NCBI RefSeq assembly: GCF_022601685.1
Contig: NZ_JAKUML010000002.1
Coordinates: 142,534-206,533 of the forward strand
Length of the DNA stretch: 64,000 bases
DNA from: Acinetobacter sedimenti
Lineage (GTDB): Bacteria > Pseudomonadota > Gammaproteobacteria > Pseudomonadales > Moraxellaceae
Direction: 5' to 3'
The notes below the pieces were generated by a model. The model saw only the letters and a list, made by a program, of their open reading frames with translations. It was not told the DNA's origin and did no database searches. A program made the position numbers and the translations under genes. Positions 8,741-18,645 of this stretch are shown here, piece after piece; positions within the stretch are counted from its first letter, which is position 1; each line of letters begins with the position of its first letter.

Positions 8741-10972
8741 TCAGATATCAAGTAATAATCGCTGTGCTTTTTGGTAGCCTCGAGGTAAAAGTTTGCCTTT
8801 GGTCGCTTTTTTACCCAAATAGGCTTTCAAGTCTTCTCCTTTTAGGCTCAAGAATCGACTACCAACCTGTATTTTTAACACATCTTCGCTCAAATTCAGA
8901 GCAATATGACCAAGTAGTTCATCTTCTTTATCAAGTTGCATCATCTTGTTTCCTTTGCCTTTATTGAGCTTTGGTAAAGAATCAAGATCTATAATGAGCA
9001 ATCGACCTTGCTGACTGAGCAATGCCAAATGTGATTTGCCTTGAGCAAACGCAATCGGCATAGTTTTGAAACCTTCTGTTACAGATAAATAATTTTTACC
9101 CGCTTTGGCAGAAGTATCGAGTTGCTTTAACTCAGATAAGAATCCATAGCCCTGCGAGCTTAAAGTCACAGTTGCTGCGTCATCTGCGCCCATGATCACT
9201 TGGATAAACTGTGCACCAGTCGCAGGATTCAATTTTGAAGTCAGTGGCTCACCTTGCCCTCGTGCCGACGGTAAGCCATTTGCCGCCAATGCGTAACTTC
9301 GTCCAGTATGGTCAAGCAGATATACTTTTTGATTGGACTTGCCTGTGGTGGAGTCTAAATATTTATCCCCTGCACGATAGTTGAGCTGCGTGGCATCGAC
9401 TTCGCCTTTTGCCATACGAATCCAACCTGCCTCAGAGATTACGACGGTGACTGTTTCCGCAGGTGCGAGGTCAGATTCTTTAATTTGCACTGCGTCTTCA
9501 CGCAAGACGATTTCAGAGCGACGATCATCACCAAACTTTTTGGCATCTTCTGTCAGCTCTTCGATCATGAGTTTTTTCAGTGATTCAGGGTTTTCCAATT
9601 GTTCACGAATCACCGCAGCACGCGCCGCCAACTCATCTTGCTCTCTGCGAATTTCCATTTCTTCAAGGCGTGCTAAATGACGTAGCTTGAGTTCTAAAAT
9701 CGCTTCGGCTTGAATATCATCAATGCCAAAATGCGCCATCAATACAGGCTTTGGCTTATCTTCTTCACGGATAATTTTAATGACGGTATCTATGTCGAGA
9801 TAGGCGATAAGTAAGCCCGCCAAGATATGTAGGCGTTTTTCGATTTTATTCAGGTGATAACGCAGTCGGTTGGTAATGGTTTCGGTACGAATCTCAATCC
9901 ATTCCAGCAGAATCTGACGAATCGACTTGACCTGTGGGCGACCATCCGCACCAATCATATTTAGATTGACCCGATAACTACTTTCCAAATCCGTCGTGGC
10001 AAATAGATGACTCATGATCGCTTCGACATCGACACGATTTGAACGCAGTACGATTACCAAACGCGTTGGGTTTTTATGGTCAGATTCATCCCGAAGATCA
10101 GTAACAAATGGCAACTTTTTCGCTTGCATTTGGTCAGCGATCTGTGTCAATACTTTCGAGCCTGACACTTGATAGGGCAGATGCTGAATCACAATTTCGT
10201 GTTTATCCGCTTGCTTATCAACCGTATAAACGGCACGCATGCGGTAGCTACCACGTCCAGTGGTTTGGATTTTTAAGAGTTCTTCAGGGCGAGTAATGAT
10301 CTCTGCATGGGTCGGTAAATCAGGACCGGGGATAATGGTTTGTAATTTTTCATCGGTTAGATTTTCATTTTTAATCAAAGCAATCGTGCCTTTGACCACT
10401 TCACGTAGATTGTGCGGTGGAATATCGGTTGCCATACCAACCGCAATCCCTGTCGTACCATTGAGTAAAATATTCGGTACACGTGCAGGCATGGTGACAG
10501 GTTCTTTTAGACTGCCATCAAAGTTGTCTTGCCATTCACAGGTGCCTTGACCAAGTTCACTCAGTAACAATTCACTATAATTGGACAATTTGGCTTCGGT
10601 ATAACGCATCGCTGCGAAAGATTTTGGATCGTCTGGAGATCCCCAGTTGCCTTGACCTTCGATAAATGGATAACGATAGCTAAACGGCTGTGCCATCAAC
10701 ACCATCGCTTCATAACATGCGCTATCGCCATGCGGATGATATTTACCGAGCACATCACCGACGGTACGAGCAGATTTCTTTGGTTTACCTGAATTTTTTA
10801 GCCCAAGTTCGCTCATCGCGTAAACAATTCGACGCTGTACAGGCTTCAGACCATCACTGATATGTGGCAATGCACGATCCATGATCACGTACATGGCGTA
10901 GTTCAAATAGGCTTGTTCGGTAAACTCAGCAACAGAGCGGTTTTCAGTGGCGTGATGGACAAGGCTACTCAT
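8741..10972 (-). CDS. parC: DNA topoisomerase IV subunit A
   Basis: The breakage-reunion subunit of topoisomerase IV, which pairs with ParE to decatenate daughter chromosomes. It has 743 residues. The catalytic tyrosine is Y124 in [11 protein letters not shown]. The quinolone-resistance-determining region reads [14 protein letters not shown] with S84 and E88, the unmutated residues in A. baumannii numbering. The GyrA-like winged-helix, tower and coiled-coil regions are followed by a degenerate beta-pinwheel C-terminal domain. It is transcribed alone; parE is not in the window. The 332-base gap upstream is shared with the divergent thioesterase gene. Confidence 0.97.
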   Translation of the reverse strand: MSSLVHHATENRSVAEFTEQAYLNYAMYVIMDRALPHISDGLKPVQRRIVYAMSELGLKNSGKPKKSARTVGDVLGKYHPHGDSACYEAMVLMAQPFSYRYPFIEGQGNWGSPDDPKSFAAMRYTEAKLSNYSELLLSELGQGTCEWQDNFDGSLKEPVTMPARVPNILLNGTTGIAVGMATDIPPHNLREVVKGTIALIKNENLTDEKLQTIIPGPDLPTHAEIITRPEELLKIQTTGRGSYRMRAVYTVDKQADKHEIVIQHLPYQVSGSKVLTQIADQMQAKKLPFVTDLRDESDHKNPTRLVIVLRSNRVDVEAIMSHLFATTDLESSYRVNLNMIGADGRPQVKSIRQILLEWIEIRTETITNRLRYHLNKIEKRLHILAGLLIAYLDIDTVIKIIREEDKPKPVLMAHFGIDDIQAEAILELKLRHLARLEEMEIRREQDELAARAAVIREQLENPESLKKLMIEELTEDAKKFGDDRRSEIVLREDAVQIKESDLAPAETVTVVISEAGWIRMAKGEVDATQLNYRAGDKYLDSTTGKSNQKVYLLDHTGRSYALAANGLPSARGQGEPLTSKLNPATGAQFIQVIMGADDAATVTLSSQGYGFLSELKQLDTSAKAGKNYLSVTEGFKTMPIAFAQGKSHLALLSQQGRLLIIDLDSLPKLNKGKGNKMMQLDKEDELLGHIALNLSEDVLKIQVGSRFLSLKGEDLKAYLGKKATKGKLLPRGYQKAQRLLLDI

Positions 10973-11304
10973 GTGATGGATGTATTCCTAGTGAAATTAT
11001 TTTATCAATGTTTCGCTATGCTAAATCGCAATGCTTATTTCGGCAAGTGTTATCGAAATGTGCACGACAAGCCGTGTCTTTTCTCATTTTAGCCATCTGA
11101 AATTTATGAGTGCGCCAAGCGCATCTGCAATCACTGTAATATTTTTTCAGCCTGTATTTTATTTTAGGCGTATAATCAAGTCACAGCGATGCGCTCAACC
11201 ACCTTGAGTAAAAAATGTGGTTAACGCATTGATGTTAAAAAGCGTTGTTCTCAAAGATCAACCTTATCCCAAGCTATGCGCCAAGATGATAAGGAAAGTA
11301 AAAT
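10973..11304. promoter_or_regulatory. Divergent intergenic region, parC / thioesterase
   Basis: This 332-base gap contains no open frame I can support. A TATAAT at 11171-11176 is a plausible -10 element for the rightward thioesterase gene, though no good -35 sits 16-18 bases upstream of it. AAGGAAA just before 11305 is its ribosome-binding site. Nothing else is recognised. Confidence 0.35.
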
Positions 11305-11814
11305 ATGTCCCCTCTTGATCCAGTCACTCAAGCCAATCTACAGACCGAGCTTTCAATGTCTGTGTTGATGACGCCAGATATGGCAAACTTTGCGGGAAAT
11401 GTTCACGGCGGTACGATTTTAAGATTGCTTGACCAAGCGGCATTTGCCTGTGCCAGTCAATACAGTGGTAGCTATGTGGTCACACTTTCCGTCGATCAAG
11501 TATTATTTAAAGAACCGATCCATGTCGGAGAATTGGTGACTTTCCTTGCCAGTGTCAACTTTGTTGGTAAAACTTCAATGGAAATTGGCATCCGTGTCGA
11601 AGCGCAAAATATTCAACAACGCACCATTCGCCATACCAATACCTGTTATTTCACGATGGTAGCCGTTGATGAAAGTCGTAAACCTAAAGCAATTCCGCCT
11701 TTAGTCATTGAAAATGCCGTGCAACAATGTCGTTTTGAAGCGGCGGAACACCGTAAGAAAAGCCGTTTGGAACAAGAAAGCAATCATTTTTCATGTAGTA
11801 TTTATAAGCAATAA
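11305..11814 (+). CDS. Acyl-CoA thioesterase (hotdog fold, YciA-like)
   Basis: A 169-residue hotdog-fold acyl-CoA hydrolase. The N-terminal half holds the family signature ANFAGNVHGGTILRLLDQAA, in which the aspartate is the expected catalytic residue. It is followed by VDQVLFKEPIHVGELVTF and a second-strand region ending in NTCYFTMVAVD. This pattern matches the YciA/BACH group that cleaves short- to long-chain acyl-CoA. The tail is basic and polar. It is a single gene, preceded by AAGGAAA and followed by about 220 bases leading to the tRNA-Glu pair. Substrate range is not evident from sequence. Confidence 0.9.
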   Translation: MSPLDPVTQANLQTELSMSVLMTPDMANFAGNVHGGTILRLLDQAAFACASQYSGSYVVTLSVDQVLFKEPIHVGELVTFLASVNFVGKTSMEIGIRVEAQNIQQRTIRHTNTCYFTMVAVDESRKPKAIPPLVIENAVQQCRFEAAEHRKKSRLEQESNHFSCSIYKQ

Positions 11815-12037
11815 GCATCATTTTTAAATACGGTTGATTTTTGAAAACCCAATGTGTTTTTCAGAACGCCAGCACATTGCATAATTCTTAGACAAACACC
11901 GTATAAAAATAATGCGATTGGCGATGCAGACTTCTGAAATCGTTTGCATCATCAAAGATATGCCATTACAATGCACCTCGTTCTAAGCAAGCAGATTCAT
12001 GTCATGTCTTTAATCATGGCAATCTCTTGTACTCTGC

Positions 12038-12113
12038 GTCCCTATCGTCTAGAGGCCTAGGACATCGCCCTTTCACGGCGGTAACCGGGGTTCGAATCCC
12101 CGTAGGGACGCCA
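12038..12113 (+). tRNA. tRNA-Glu (TTC), first copy
   Basis: A 76-base tRNA with acceptor stem GTCCCTA/TAGGGAC, anticodon loop CTTTCAC (anticodon TTC), T-loop GTTCGAATC and an encoded CCA end at 12111-12113. It is identical to the copy at 12184. Confidence 0.97.
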
Positions 12114-12183
12114 CTTTAATACAGATAAATGATTAAAGTGTTTTAGAAGTTAAATCTTCTAAATCGGAACATGCCTCATATTA

Positions 12184-12259
12184 GTCCCTATCGTCTAGAG
12201 GCCTAGGACATCGCCCTTTCACGGCGGTAACCGGGGTTCGAATCCCCGTAGGGACGCCA
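12184..12259 (+). tRNA. tRNA-Glu (TTC), second copy
   Basis: Identical over all 76 bases to the tRNA at 12038, including the encoded CCA. The 70-base spacer and the following terminator suggest that both are processed from one transcript. Confidence 0.97.
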
Positions 12260-12265
12260 AATTCT

Positions 12266-12297
12266 AAAAAGCCCATATTCTGTGATATGGGCTTTTT
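12266..12297. terminator. Terminator after the tRNA-Glu pair, shared with the convergent operon
   Basis: A perfect thirteen-base stem (AAAAAGCCCATAT with ATATGGGCTTTTT, loop TCTGTG). It ends the tRNA transcript on the plus strand and lies just past the end of the leftward rarA-to-12318 gene run. Confidence 0.92.
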
Positions 12298-12317
12298 GCA
12301 TTATTTGGTTCGAAAAA

Positions 12318-12752
12318 CTATCCACCTATCAATTTCATATCAGACTCATCCCACCAGCGTATATCGGTAATATCTGAATGATTCTGCAAAATTTGCTCTA
12401 GTAGATTTGATAATTTGGTCTGTTGATCTGATATATCAACTTTCTTTAATTTTAGAAATCCTTTGCGAATGATTGGTTTATGCGGATCCATAAACACCAA
12501 AAAACCATTCTCAAATTCTTCATAATGATTACAACACAAATTTAGGTCTTCAAACTCACCACCCAATTCAATCCAATAGCCCCAATCTTCCTGCAAAAAT
12601 CCATAAACATGTACACCACAACGAGTTAATTCTTTTGAAATAAATTCTGCCAGTAAGTAACCCCATACTTGTCCATCCCATTCTTCTTTTTCTTTATCCG
12701 TAATAGGGAAGCTATCAGAGCGAAACTCGACGTGTGTTTTAATCAGTTCCAT
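12318..12752 (-). CDS. Hypothetical acidic protein
   Basis: A 144-residue soluble protein rich in Asp, Glu, Trp and Tyr (for example KEEWDGQVWGYLLAEFIS, EDWGYWIELGGEF, DIRWWDESDMKLIGG), with no signal peptide or membrane helix. I do not recognise the family. Small acidic, aromatic-rich proteins of this sort include immunity-type proteins, but no toxin partner is next to it. It is the last gene of the leftward run, 43 bases after the DUF2726 gene, and an AAGGAA precedes the ATG. Confidence 0.6.
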   Translation of the reverse strand: MELIKTHVEFRSDSFPITDKEKEEWDGQVWGYLLAEFISKELTRCGVHVYGFLQEDWGYWIELGGEFEDLNLCCNHYEEFENGFLVFMDPHKPIIRKGFLKLKKVDISDQQTKLSNLLEQILQNHSDITDIRWWDESDMKLIGG

Positions 12753-12795
12753 GATTGTTATATTCCTTATTTATTCACCAAATTTTTAACGTAAA

Positions 12796-13389
12796 TTATT
12801 GAGCATTACTCGCTGAACTATTGTTCTCACTTTGTTTTGGTAGATCTTGATCAGTTTGAATAATAATCGCATCGCCGATTAATTTGGTTTTTGGTTCTTC
12901 AGCTTTAATCTCTTGCGCTATGCTTTCTTGCACGACTTCTTCTCGCTGAATACCAAAATCAATCTTAATTTTTTCAATATCAGGGGTGCGTTGATAGCGA
13001 ATCACTTTATAGCCTGCTTCTGCGATGAGCGCATCTCGTTCGGCATCTTTACCCTCTTTGCCCTTGTGACTTGAATCATCTAATTCCACGATAGCAACTA
13101 CATTAAACTTATTGTCCAAAACCACAAAATCAGCAACTTTTCGATTAAATAAGTTTCGTGTGGCATAGCCTTTTGCAGTCAGAAATGCGTTAAAAGAAAC
13201 TTGTGCAAGTACGTGATGTTCAGGTAAAGCCTCCTTTAACCGCAAGAATGTCGGCTGTTCATTCATGGTCAATACACGCTTTGCTTTGATCGGATTGCGT
13301 GTGCCACGCTTGTCAAAATTAATTTTCGTGCTTGAAAAGAATGCTCCAATGAGGACAGCTAAAACTACAAAGACAATCAACCAAGTCAT
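12796..13389 (-). CDS. DUF2726 domain protein with N-terminal membrane anchor
   Basis: 197 residues. A single N-terminal transmembrane helix (WLIVFVVLAVLIGAFF) is followed by a DUF2726 domain with the core pattern ADFVVLDNKFNVVAIVELDD and then AEAGYKVIRYQ. The D...ELD layout resembles the PD-(D/E)XK nuclease fold, so a membrane-tethered nuclease-like domain is possible, but activity is only an inference. The C-terminal 45 residues are acidic and low in complexity. It lies 31 bases downstream of psd and is probably co-transcribed with it. It could equally be a catalytically inactive member of the fold. Confidence 0.78.
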   Translation of the reverse strand: MTWLIVFVVLAVLIGAFFSSTKINFDKRGTRNPIKAKRVLTMNEQPTFLRLKEALPEHHVLAQVSFNAFLTAKGYATRNLFNRKVADFVVLDNKFNVVAIVELDDSSHKGKEGKDAERDALIAEAGYKVIRYQRTPDIEKIKIDFGIQREEVVQESIAQEIKAEEPKTKLIGDAIIIQTDQDLPKQSENNSSASNAQ

Positions 13390-13420
13390 GCTTTATCCCT
13401 TTTTCTTATGATGAGGAAAG

Positions 13421-14257
13421 TTAACCCTTCGTCTTCCCAAGTGGACGCCCCATTTGCACCGCACTATTGGCTTTGAAATGACTATCCCAATTCACTTTAT
13501 CTTTTTCAAATAACACGATCGCTGTCGAGCCAAGATAGAATCGACCAAGCTCATCGCCTTTTTCCAAAGTCATCTCATGCTCTTGTAGCTCGATACGACC
13601 GTTTGGCTTAACTTGTCCTGTCGCTACAGTTTCAATGCCTGCAACGATCATCGCCCCAACCAAAACTACTGCCATACGTCCAAGCTCAGTATCAAACAAA
13701 CACACCATGCGCTCATTACGTGCAAATAGTTCTGGGATATTTTCCGCCGTGACTTGATTCACCGAGAATAATTCACCTGGGACATACAAGGTTTCCGTCA
13801 ATTTTCCACCATATGGCATATGTACACGGTGATAGTCTTTGGGTGACAGATACACGGTAATAAATTCACCATCTTGAAATGGTTCAGCGAGATTTGGATC
13901 AGCGATCAGTTGCTCTACGGTATAGCTTTGCCCTTTGGCTTGGAAAATTTTGCCTTGTTCAATCTTACCGAGTTGTGAAATTGCTCCATCGGCAGGACTG
14001 ACCACATGCTTTGGATTGTGATCAATCGGACGTTGACCGTCTTTGAGCGCACGAGTAAAGAAGGCATTAAACGATGGATAACGGCTAATTTCTTCTGCTT
14101 CGGCGATCGAGAGATCAATGCCATATTTTTGTTTAAAGGCATAAATCACCGCAGTCTTGAGCAGTGGTTGCTCACTGGCTGCGATTTTACCCACAAGACG
14201 ACTGAGTGCATGTTGCGGAATGATTTTCTGTAGACGAATAAATGCTTGATCAATCAT
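13421..14257 (-). CDS. psd: Phosphatidylserine decarboxylase proenzyme
   Basis: This enzyme converts phosphatidylserine to phosphatidylethanolamine, the last step of the main membrane phospholipid pathway. It is made as a proenzyme that self-cleaves at the LGST motif to create a pyruvoyl group; here [20 protein letters not shown] is near the C-terminus. Conserved regions [12 protein letters not shown] and [16 protein letters not shown] are also present. I chose ATG 14257 ([20 protein letters not shown], 278 residues) because it is close to the family length. A TTG at 14341 with AAAAGGAG nine bases upstream, inside the sulfurtransferase gene, would add a 28-residue very basic extension and remains possible. 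Confidence 0.92.
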   Translation of the reverse strand: MIDQAFIRLQKIIPQHALSRLVGKIAASEQPLLKTAVIYAFKQKYGIDLSIAEAEEISRYPSFNAFFTRALKDGQRPIDHNPKHVVSPADGAISQLGKIEQGKIFQAKGQSYTVEQLIADPNLAEPFQDGEFITVYLSPKDYHRVHMPYGGKLTETLYVPGELFSVNQVTAENIPELFARNERMVCLFDTELGRMAVVLVGAMIVAGIETVATGQVKPNGRIELQEHEMTLEKGDELGRFYLGSTAIVLFEKDKVNWDSHFKANSAVQMGRPLGKTKG

Positions 14258-14327
14258 GGTTTTAGACTTTTTAAATTTGGCTTCTGTTTGCAGATTGCGC
14301 TTGGTTTTGGATTTGAATCTTTTCGCA

Positions 14328-15197
14328 TTAGGCTTGTTCAACAGGATGTTCTCCTTTTACTACAGCACTGTCCATGCGATTGCCCCACTCACTCCATGCA
14401 CCATCATAAGCGCGGATATTCCAGTTCAGCAATCGCCCAATGATATAGGCCAAACCTGAACGATGATGGGACTGACAATAGACAATCACAGGTTTAGAGA
14501 GGTCAAATCCACGTTGTTCCAATTGCTGTTGAATACGTGATAATGGATGCAATTTTAAATGATCTTGGCGATTAATGGCAGTACTCCATTCGTACCATTT
14601 TGCCCCTGTGATATGACCGCCACGGCGTGCAGCCAAGCACACACCGGTATATTCATCTTCAGTTCGGCAATCCCAAAGTTGTATGCTTTGTGCTGTAATG
14701 CTGTGTTCAGCGACGATTTGCGCAAGTTCTTCATATTCAACTTGATCGTCTTGCTTTGCACTTAAATCCACTTGGAAAATATCTGCAGTCGGCTCTATTT
14801 GATAGTGATCAATCGAAGTCGGCAATCCTGTAGCAAGCCATGCGTGAATGCCACCATTGAGTAAACTGGTTTGATAAAAACCCGCACAGTGCAGATTCCA
14901 AATCAAGCGTCCTGCCCAAGCACCGCCCTCATCATCATAGGCGATGACATGATGATTTGCGGTAATGCCCAGTCGGTCGAATAAGGCTTGTAATTTTTCC
15001 GCTTCGGGTAAGAGTCCTGAAGCAAACTCATGATGGCGCACCAACTCACTTGGACGTACCGAGATGGCATTGGGCAAATGCAATTGTTCAAACACCGACT
15101 CACGACTCAAGTCAACAATCCGAAATTTCGGATCATCTAAAAACGGTGCAAACTGTTCTGGCTCAACCAATAAGCCAAACGGCACAACTGCATTCAT
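14328..15197 (-). CDS. sseA: Sulfurtransferase (rhodanese / 3-mercaptopyruvate type)
   Basis: A two-domain rhodanese-fold protein of 289 residues. The N-terminal inactive domain ([20 protein letters not shown], then [20 protein letters not shown]) is followed by a catalytic domain ending in the active loop CQSHHRSG, where the cysteine carries the persulfide. The loop is Cys-X4-Arg rather than the commonest Cys-X5 spacing, so the preferred donor (thiosulfate or mercaptopyruvate) cannot be read safely; the gene symbol is tentative. It sits directly upstream of psd and overlaps psd's longer possible start. Confidence 0.82.
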   Translation of the reverse strand: MNAVVPFGLLVEPEQFAPFLDDPKFRIVDLSRESVFEQLHLPNAISVRPSELVRHHEFASGLLPEAEKLQALFDRLGITANHHVIAYDDEGGAWAGRLIWNLHCAGFYQTSLLNGGIHAWLATGLPTSIDHYQIEPTADIFQVDLSAKQDDQVEYEELAQIVAEHSITAQSIQLWDCRTEDEYTGVCLAARRGGHITGAKWYEWSTAINRQDHLKLHPLSRIQQQLEQRGFDLSKPVIVYCQSHHRSGLAYIIGRLLNWNIRAYDGAWSEWGNRMDSAVVKGEHPVEQA

Positions 15198-15259
15198 ATT
15201 TCTAACCTTTTAATACGACCACGCTGAACAATGAAATCTCACAACAAACGAATATAATA

Positions 15260-16468
15260 TCAACCTTGAGCATCGGGTATTTCAAATACTTGGCGCAGAT
15301 AAGCAAGGAACGTATCATTATCAGTCATGGTTTTTCCTGGACTATCCGAGATTTTTGCCACCGACTGACCATTGCATTCCACCAATTTTAAGACAATGTT
15401 TAATGCTTTTTGTCCCATATCATTGGTTAGATTTGTCCCGATACCAAAGCTGACTTGGAAACGATCTTTAAAATAGTGATGCAAATCCCACGCCTTTTCT
15501 AAATCCAAGCCATCGCTAAAGGTGAGCATCTTGGTACGACTGTCGATTTTCAACTTTTTATAATGTGCATAGGCTTTGTCGCCCCACTCATACGGGTCGC
15601 CACTGTCATGTCGTAGACCATCAAACAGCTTGGCAAAATACAGGTCGAAATCTCGCAAGAAAGCATCCATACCGACCACATCGGTCAAGGCAATGCCGAG
15701 ATCACCCCGATATTCTTGCACCCATGCTTCCAGTGCCGCTTTTTGGAAATCTCGCAAACGCACGTCTAAGGCTTGAAATGCCTGTAGAAATTCATGCGCC
15801 ATCGTCCCGATCGGGGTGATGCCCAGTTGCATCGCCAGATAGACATTACTGGTACCACGAAGCACATTCGGTGCAGCAGCTTTTAAAGTTTCCACCACAT
15901 GTTTTTGCCACGCATAGCTATAGCGACGACGTGTGCCAAAGTCGGAGACCAAAAATGGTGGCTCGCCGTTTACTTGTTGATCCGCATAGCTTTTTAAAAG
16001 CTCAGCTTTGGCTTGTAGGCGCTTTTCACCTTCGATATGCGCATCGTCCACATCCAAGCGTCGGTAGTACAATTCATTGACGATTGCGAGCACATAAATT
16101 TCAAAGCACATGGCTTGCACCATTGGTCCTTCGATGCGAATCACCAATTCACCATTATCATCGACTGTGGTTTCGATAAAACGGCGCTTAAGTTGGAACA
16201 ATTCTAAATAATCAACAAAATCACTTTTGATAAAGCGCCACTGGCGTAAAAACTGTAATTCTTCGGCACTAAATTTCAGCGTGCACAGATCGTCCAGCTC
16301 TCGGTCTAAGTCTGCTTTTAATTCTCGCAGTGGATAGGCGGCTTCTTTGCTATTGCGACAGCGGAACAGGTAGACACTATCTGCTTGCGGGAATTGGTGT
16401 AACACCACTTGCAACATGGTGAATTTATACAGATCGGTGTCGAGTAAGGACTGAATAATGCCTGACAT
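15260..16468 (-). CDS. pncB: Nicotinate phosphoribosyltransferase
   Basis: A 402-residue enzyme of NAD salvage that makes nicotinate mononucleotide from nicotinate and PRPP with ATP. The start [20 protein letters not shown] contains the conserved TDLYKFTM motif. [34 protein letters not shown] (with the expected substrate-binding residues) and [17 protein letters not shown] follow in family order, and the length is normal. It sits in a compact leftward run with 41-62-base gaps to its neighbours. Confidence 0.96.
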   Translation of the reverse strand: MSGIIQSLLDTDLYKFTMLQVVLHQFPQADSVYLFRCRNSKEAAYPLRELKADLDRELDDLCTLKFSAEELQFLRQWRFIKSDFVDYLELFQLKRRFIETTVDDNGELVIRIEGPMVQAMCFEIYVLAIVNELYYRRLDVDDAHIEGEKRLQAKAELLKSYADQQVNGEPPFLVSDFGTRRRYSYAWQKHVVETLKAAAPNVLRGTSNVYLAMQLGITPIGTMAHEFLQAFQALDVRLRDFQKAALEAWVQEYRGDLGIALTDVVGMDAFLRDFDLYFAKLFDGLRHDSGDPYEWGDKAYAHYKKLKIDSRTKMLTFSDGLDLEKAWDLHHYFKDRFQVSFGIGTNLTNDMGQKALNIVLKLVECNGQSVAKISDSPGKTMTDNDTFLAYLRQVFEIPDAQG

Positions 16469-16509
16469 AAAGTTTCCAACTCACCTTAATTTCTAAAAAG
16501 CTTAAATTC

Positions 16510-17181
16510 TTAAACGCTCATCGCCTTGCCACCGTCAGGGCTTTTTTGCTTGGCACGTTGCAAAGCAGGACGTTGATTGATTCGGGCGAGATATTTTTCC
16601 ACATTCGGCAATGACAGTTCGCTTTGACGTGAGCATAAACCTTCTAATGGGAAAATCATTTGAATATCGGCAAAGCTAAATTGATCGCCTGCAAAATAGT
16701 CATGCTGCGCCAAATGCTGTTCGAGAAAGGCAACATGTTCTTTTAAACGTGGTTTTGAAAATTGTTTTTGTAATTGTTCACCAATCGCATTGGTGATCGG
16801 ACGGGCTAGAAACGGCACTTTTTTGCTACCTAACTGACTGACCACCAAAGTAAATACCAACAACGGCATTAATGAACCTTCGGCATAATGCATCCAGTAA
16901 TTATATTGATTGATGCCTTCTGCGCTCTGCGGTTTAAATTGACTGTCCGTATCATATTTGGCTTGTAGATGATCTAGAATCACAGCGGACTCAGCAACCA
17001 CTAAACCTTCATCAGTAATCACAGGTGCTTTACCCAGTGGATGTACTTTTTTCAGCTCAGGTGGTGCAGACATGCTTGGCAAGCGTTTGTAATATTGCAT
17101 GTCGTAGTCGACGCCCAACTCTTCGAGTGCCCAAAGAATCCGAATCGAACGTGAAAATTGTAAATGGTGTAGGGTCAGCAT
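16510..17181 (-). CDS. Glutathione S-transferase family protein
   Basis: 223 residues. An N-terminal thioredoxin-like domain (LHHLQFSRSIRILWALEELG, then HPLGKAPVITDEGLVVAES with the glutathione-binding proline and Glu-Ser pair) and an all-helical C-terminal domain (FAGDQFSFADIQMIFPLEG) give the full GST architecture. The SRS at the start of helix 1 suggests a serine-type active site. Substrate unknown. It lies 40 bases after rarA and 41 before pncB, so it is probably co-transcribed. Confidence 0.9.
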   Translation of the reverse strand: MLTLHHLQFSRSIRILWALEELGVDYDMQYYKRLPSMSAPPELKKVHPLGKAPVITDEGLVVAESAVILDHLQAKYDTDSQFKPQSAEGINQYNYWMHYAEGSLMPLLVFTLVVSQLGSKKVPFLARPITNAIGEQLQKQFSKPRLKEHVAFLEQHLAQHDYFAGDQFSFADIQMIFPLEGLCSRQSELSLPNVEKYLARINQRPALQRAKQKSPDGGKAMSV

Positions 17182-17221
17182 ATTTTTTCCTTATCAATAT
17201 CCATGAAATTAAATGGTGTGA

Positions 17222-18520
17222 TTACTGATTTTGCTGTGATTGCGTTTGTTGCCAACGACGTTGTTGTAAACGCTCAGATTCCACTTCTCGCTTATTGAGC
17301 GCACGTTGATACAACACTGTACCTTTAAGCTCGGGTGGCAAATAGTCCTGCATGACAAAATGCTCAGGATAATCATGTGGATAGAGATAATCCACACCAT
17401 AACCTTGTTGTTTCATCAGTTTGGTCGGTGCATTACGAAGATGAAGTGGTACAGGCAATTGAGCCGTTTTTTCTGCCAAAGCAAGAGCACGATTAATCGC
17501 CATATAGGTACTGTTACTTTTTGCACTGGTTGCCAAATAGACCGCACATTGCCCAAGGACAATGCGAGCCTCAGGCATACCAATCGCTTGCACCGAACGA
17601 AAACACTCGCCTGCCATGAGCAGCGCATTCGGATTGGAGTTGCCGATATCTTCCGAGGCGGCAATCAACATGCGCCGTGCAATAAACACAGGGTCTTCGC
17701 CACCTTTGAGCATGCGAGCCATCCAGTACAGCGTCGCATCAGGATCACTGCCTCGAATCGACTTGATAAAAGCAGAGATCAAATCGTAATGCTGTTCACC
17801 TGATTTGTCGTAGCGAGCAATATTCTGTTGAGCGACTTTGACCACTAAAGCATCATTGACTACATTGTTCTGACGCTCTTCCAAATCTTCCGCAGGAGGT
17901 AAAGTACTAGCGACTAAATCAATCAGGTTTAAAGCTTTTCGTGCATCACCAGCGGCAAACTGAATCAACGCATCCCATTCATCAATGCGCATCGCACGAC
18001 TTTTTAAAAATTGATCTTGTGTTAATGCTTGACCAATCAGTTGTTGAATCGCTTCATGATCTAAGGCATTCAGCGTATACACCTGACAACGTGACAGAAG
18101 CGCACTATTCACTTCAAAAGAAGGATTTTCAGTGGTTGCACCGATTAAAGTAATTTTGCCTTTTTCCACTGCGCCGAGGAGCGCATCTTGCTGTGATTTA
18201 TTAAAGCGATGAATCTCATCAATAAACACTACTGGCGTGAGCAAATCACCACTTTCTGCGATTACTTCACGGAGCTCTTTCACCCCAGTATTGAGTGCAG
18301 ATAAGCTAACAAAAGGACGATCGACCGCTTGTGCAAGGAGCAATGCAATGGTGGTTTTCCCCACACCTGGCGGTCCCCAAAAAATGATTGATGGCAGATG
18401 TCCCTGATCAATCATCTGACGTAGAGGCGCACCTTCTCCCAAGAGATGATCTTGTCCGATGATCTCATCTAAGCTCCGTGGTCGGATACGTTCGGGTAAA
18501 GGAATGGTGCTATTCGACAT
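17222..18520 (-). CDS. rarA: Replication-associated recombination protein A (AAA+ ATPase)
   Basis: A 432-residue AAA+ ATPase related to clamp loaders and to eukaryotic WRNIP1/Mgs1, acting at stalled replication forks. Walker [10 protein letters not shown] is at residues 49-57 and Walker B with sensor [16 protein letters not shown] starts near 97. Sensor 1 ([19 protein letters not shown]) and the C-terminal tetramerisation domain (SKAIVIV-like region absent, replaced by the usual [19 protein letters not shown]) follow. A Gln-rich tail ends the protein. It is the first gene of the leftward run through GST, pncB, the sulfurtransferase and psd. Confidence 0.95.
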   Translation of the reverse strand: MSNSTIPLPERIRPRSLDEIIGQDHLLGEGAPLRQMIDQGHLPSIIFWGPPGVGKTTIALLLAQAVDRPFVSLSALNTGVKELREVIAESGDLLTPVVFIDEIHRFNKSQQDALLGAVEKGKITLIGATTENPSFEVNSALLSRCQVYTLNALDHEAIQQLIGQALTQDQFLKSRAMRIDEWDALIQFAAGDARKALNLIDLVASTLPPAEDLEERQNNVVNDALVVKVAQQNIARYDKSGEQHYDLISAFIKSIRGSDPDATLYWMARMLKGGEDPVFIARRMLIAASEDIGNSNPNALLMAGECFRSVQAIGMPEARIVLGQCAVYLATSAKSNSTYMAINRALALAEKTAQLPVPLHLRNAPTKLMKQQGYGVDYLYPHDYPEHFVMQDYLPPELKGTVLYQRALNKREVESERLQQRRWQQTQSQQNQ

Positions 18521-18645
18521 GCAAACTACTCAGGATGATTTTGTCAGGATTGTTGGGCTAAATTCATAAAATTGAATATATCCATTGTCAGCGATGACGC
18601 AGATATTTACAAACAGTTTCAGCAACTTCCAACAACAAGATTTCA

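Noticed and set aside
12038..12259. The tandem tRNA-Glu pair as an integrative-element attachment duplication
   Set aside because: Both copies are complete and identical over 76 bases with a short spacer and no integrase nearby. A simple gene duplication explains it.
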